Shown here: in pieces, positions 41,397-41,858 of the stretch | Numbering within the stretch: the first letter of the stretch is position 1 | How the letters are laid out: the number at the start of each line of letters is the position of its first letter | Source of the DNA: Saprospiraceae bacterium | GTDB lineage: Bacteria > Bacteroidota > Bacteroidia > Chitinophagales > Saprospiraceae | NCBI GenBank assembly: GCA_020436835.1 | Contig: JAGQWZ010000053.1 | Span: 1 to 41,858 of the forward strand | Reading direction: 5' to 3' | Length of the DNA stretch: 41,858 nt | Program-made: the position numbers and the translations under genes | Notes under the pieces: model-generated | Database searches by the model: none | Told to the model about the DNA's origin: nothing | What the model saw: only the letters and a program-made list of their open reading frames with translations

Positions 41397-41858
41397 ATGG
41401 AAATATTACTTGTTTCAGCCACTTCAAAGGAAATAAATCCTTTATATCAGATGATAAAAGAGGAGGCAAAAGATTTTCAAAACGAAGAAATTATAGTGAC
41501 CAGCTTCCACCGGGTTCGATTTCTGGTCACCGGTGTGGGAGGAGTAGCGACAGCGGCCAGCCTGTCTGCCCATTTATCGCACAATAAATATGATCTGGCA
41601 ATAAACATGGGCATAGCCGGTGCATTTTCCGAAGCATTGAATCTGGGAGATGTCGTTTCAGTGGGAGAGGATAGATTTGGTGATTTAGGCATTGAAGAAG
41701 CCGATGGTTCTTTTTCTGATTTATTCGCGGTTGGTTTAAGCAGTGAGAACGAATTTCCTTTTGAAAATGGTAAACTTGGATGTACCGCCGCCTGGTCTTC
41801 CCTTGTTTTGCCCCAGGTCCGGGCGATCACGGTAAATAAAGTACATGGAAACGATGAA
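41397..41858 (+). CDS. mqnB: Futalosine hydrolase, N-terminal part
   Basis: The first 154 codons are in the window, running open to the last base; the enzyme is normally about 200-230 residues. It splits futalosine or aminofutalosine into hypoxanthine or adenine and a dehypoxanthinyl product in the alternative menaquinone pathway. Family features: MEILLVSATSKEINPL (the nucleosidase opening), VTGVGGVATAASLSAHL, INMGIAGAFSEALNLGDVV, and EDRFGDLGIEEADG, a block specific to MqnB rather than to MTA/SAH nucleosidase. The ATG lies 2 bp after the barrel gene stop. It indicates that the organism makes menaquinone by the futalosine route. Confidence 0.92.
   Translation, partial: MEILLVSATSKEINPLYQMIKEEAKDFQNEEIIVTSFHRVRFLVTGVGGVATAASLSAHLSHNKYDLAINMGIAGAFSEALNLGDVVSVGEDRFGDLGIEEADGSFSDLFAVGLSSENEFPFENGKLGCTAAWSSLVLPQVRAITVNKVHGNDE

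Overview
The window looks like ordinary chromosomal core and envelope DNA from a Bacteroidota bacterium, most likely a Saprospiraceae/Lewinella-type chitinophagian (the family-level guess is inference). The evidence is: two secreted proteins ending in type IX secretion (T9SS) type A C-terminal sorting domains, promoter-like sites of the Bacteroidota form TTG-N18-TAnnTTTG, a PorV/PorQ-like outer-membrane barrel, a tricorn-type protease with beta-propellers, a futalosine-pathway menaquinone gene, and many lipoprotein or signal-peptide leaders. I see no rRNA, tRNA, phage, IS element or CRISPR array.

Layout. 1-822: the 5' part of a DUF4382-like lipoprotein (minus strand), then 637 bp with no credible gene. 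823-5963 (minus): a secreted two-part protein; a GMC oxidoreductase with its gluconate-2-dehydrogenase subunit-3-like partner; and an ammonium transporter followed by an unusual PII protein. 6196-7999 (plus): a DEAD-box RNA helicase and a GNAT acetyltransferase. 8060-9582 (minus): a PQQ-type sugar dehydrogenase with a cytochrome c, a likely periplasmic electron-transfer pair. 9743-11187 (plus): an MscS channel and a SUKH/SMI1-type protein. 11159-12223 (minus): an AI-2E/PerM-type permease. 12329-15346: a second GNAT, a 54-residue membrane peptide, the tRNA hydroxylase MiaE and an envelope protein fused end to end with it.

15451-20572 (plus) is a run of prolyl oligopeptidase, diadenylate cyclase, M20 dipeptidase and TrmD. 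The cyclase there appears to begin at a non-canonical ATC codon right after the peptidase stop. 20622-23345 (minus) holds a UbiA-like membrane protein, an M42 aminopeptidase and PyrE; 23371 starts a NUDIX gene. 24107-29353 is a giant cysteine-rich T9SS cargo closed by a clear terminator. 29452-32096 (minus) carries a PLP decarboxylase and a TIGR03032-type protein. 32343-36845 (plus) has an FG-GAP repeat T9SS cargo, CoaD and the proline-catabolic dehydrogenase PruA. 37016-40279 is a tricorn protease with a strong terminator, and 40558-41858 a barrel protein plus the 5' part of futalosine hydrolase.

I found no clear novel multi-gene system. The points most worth a second look are the ATC start of the diadenylate cyclase, the PII protein lacking the modifiable T-loop tyrosine and carrying an insertion, the 60-residue basic leader before the signal peptide of the FG-GAP protein, and the giant cysteine-rich cargo.
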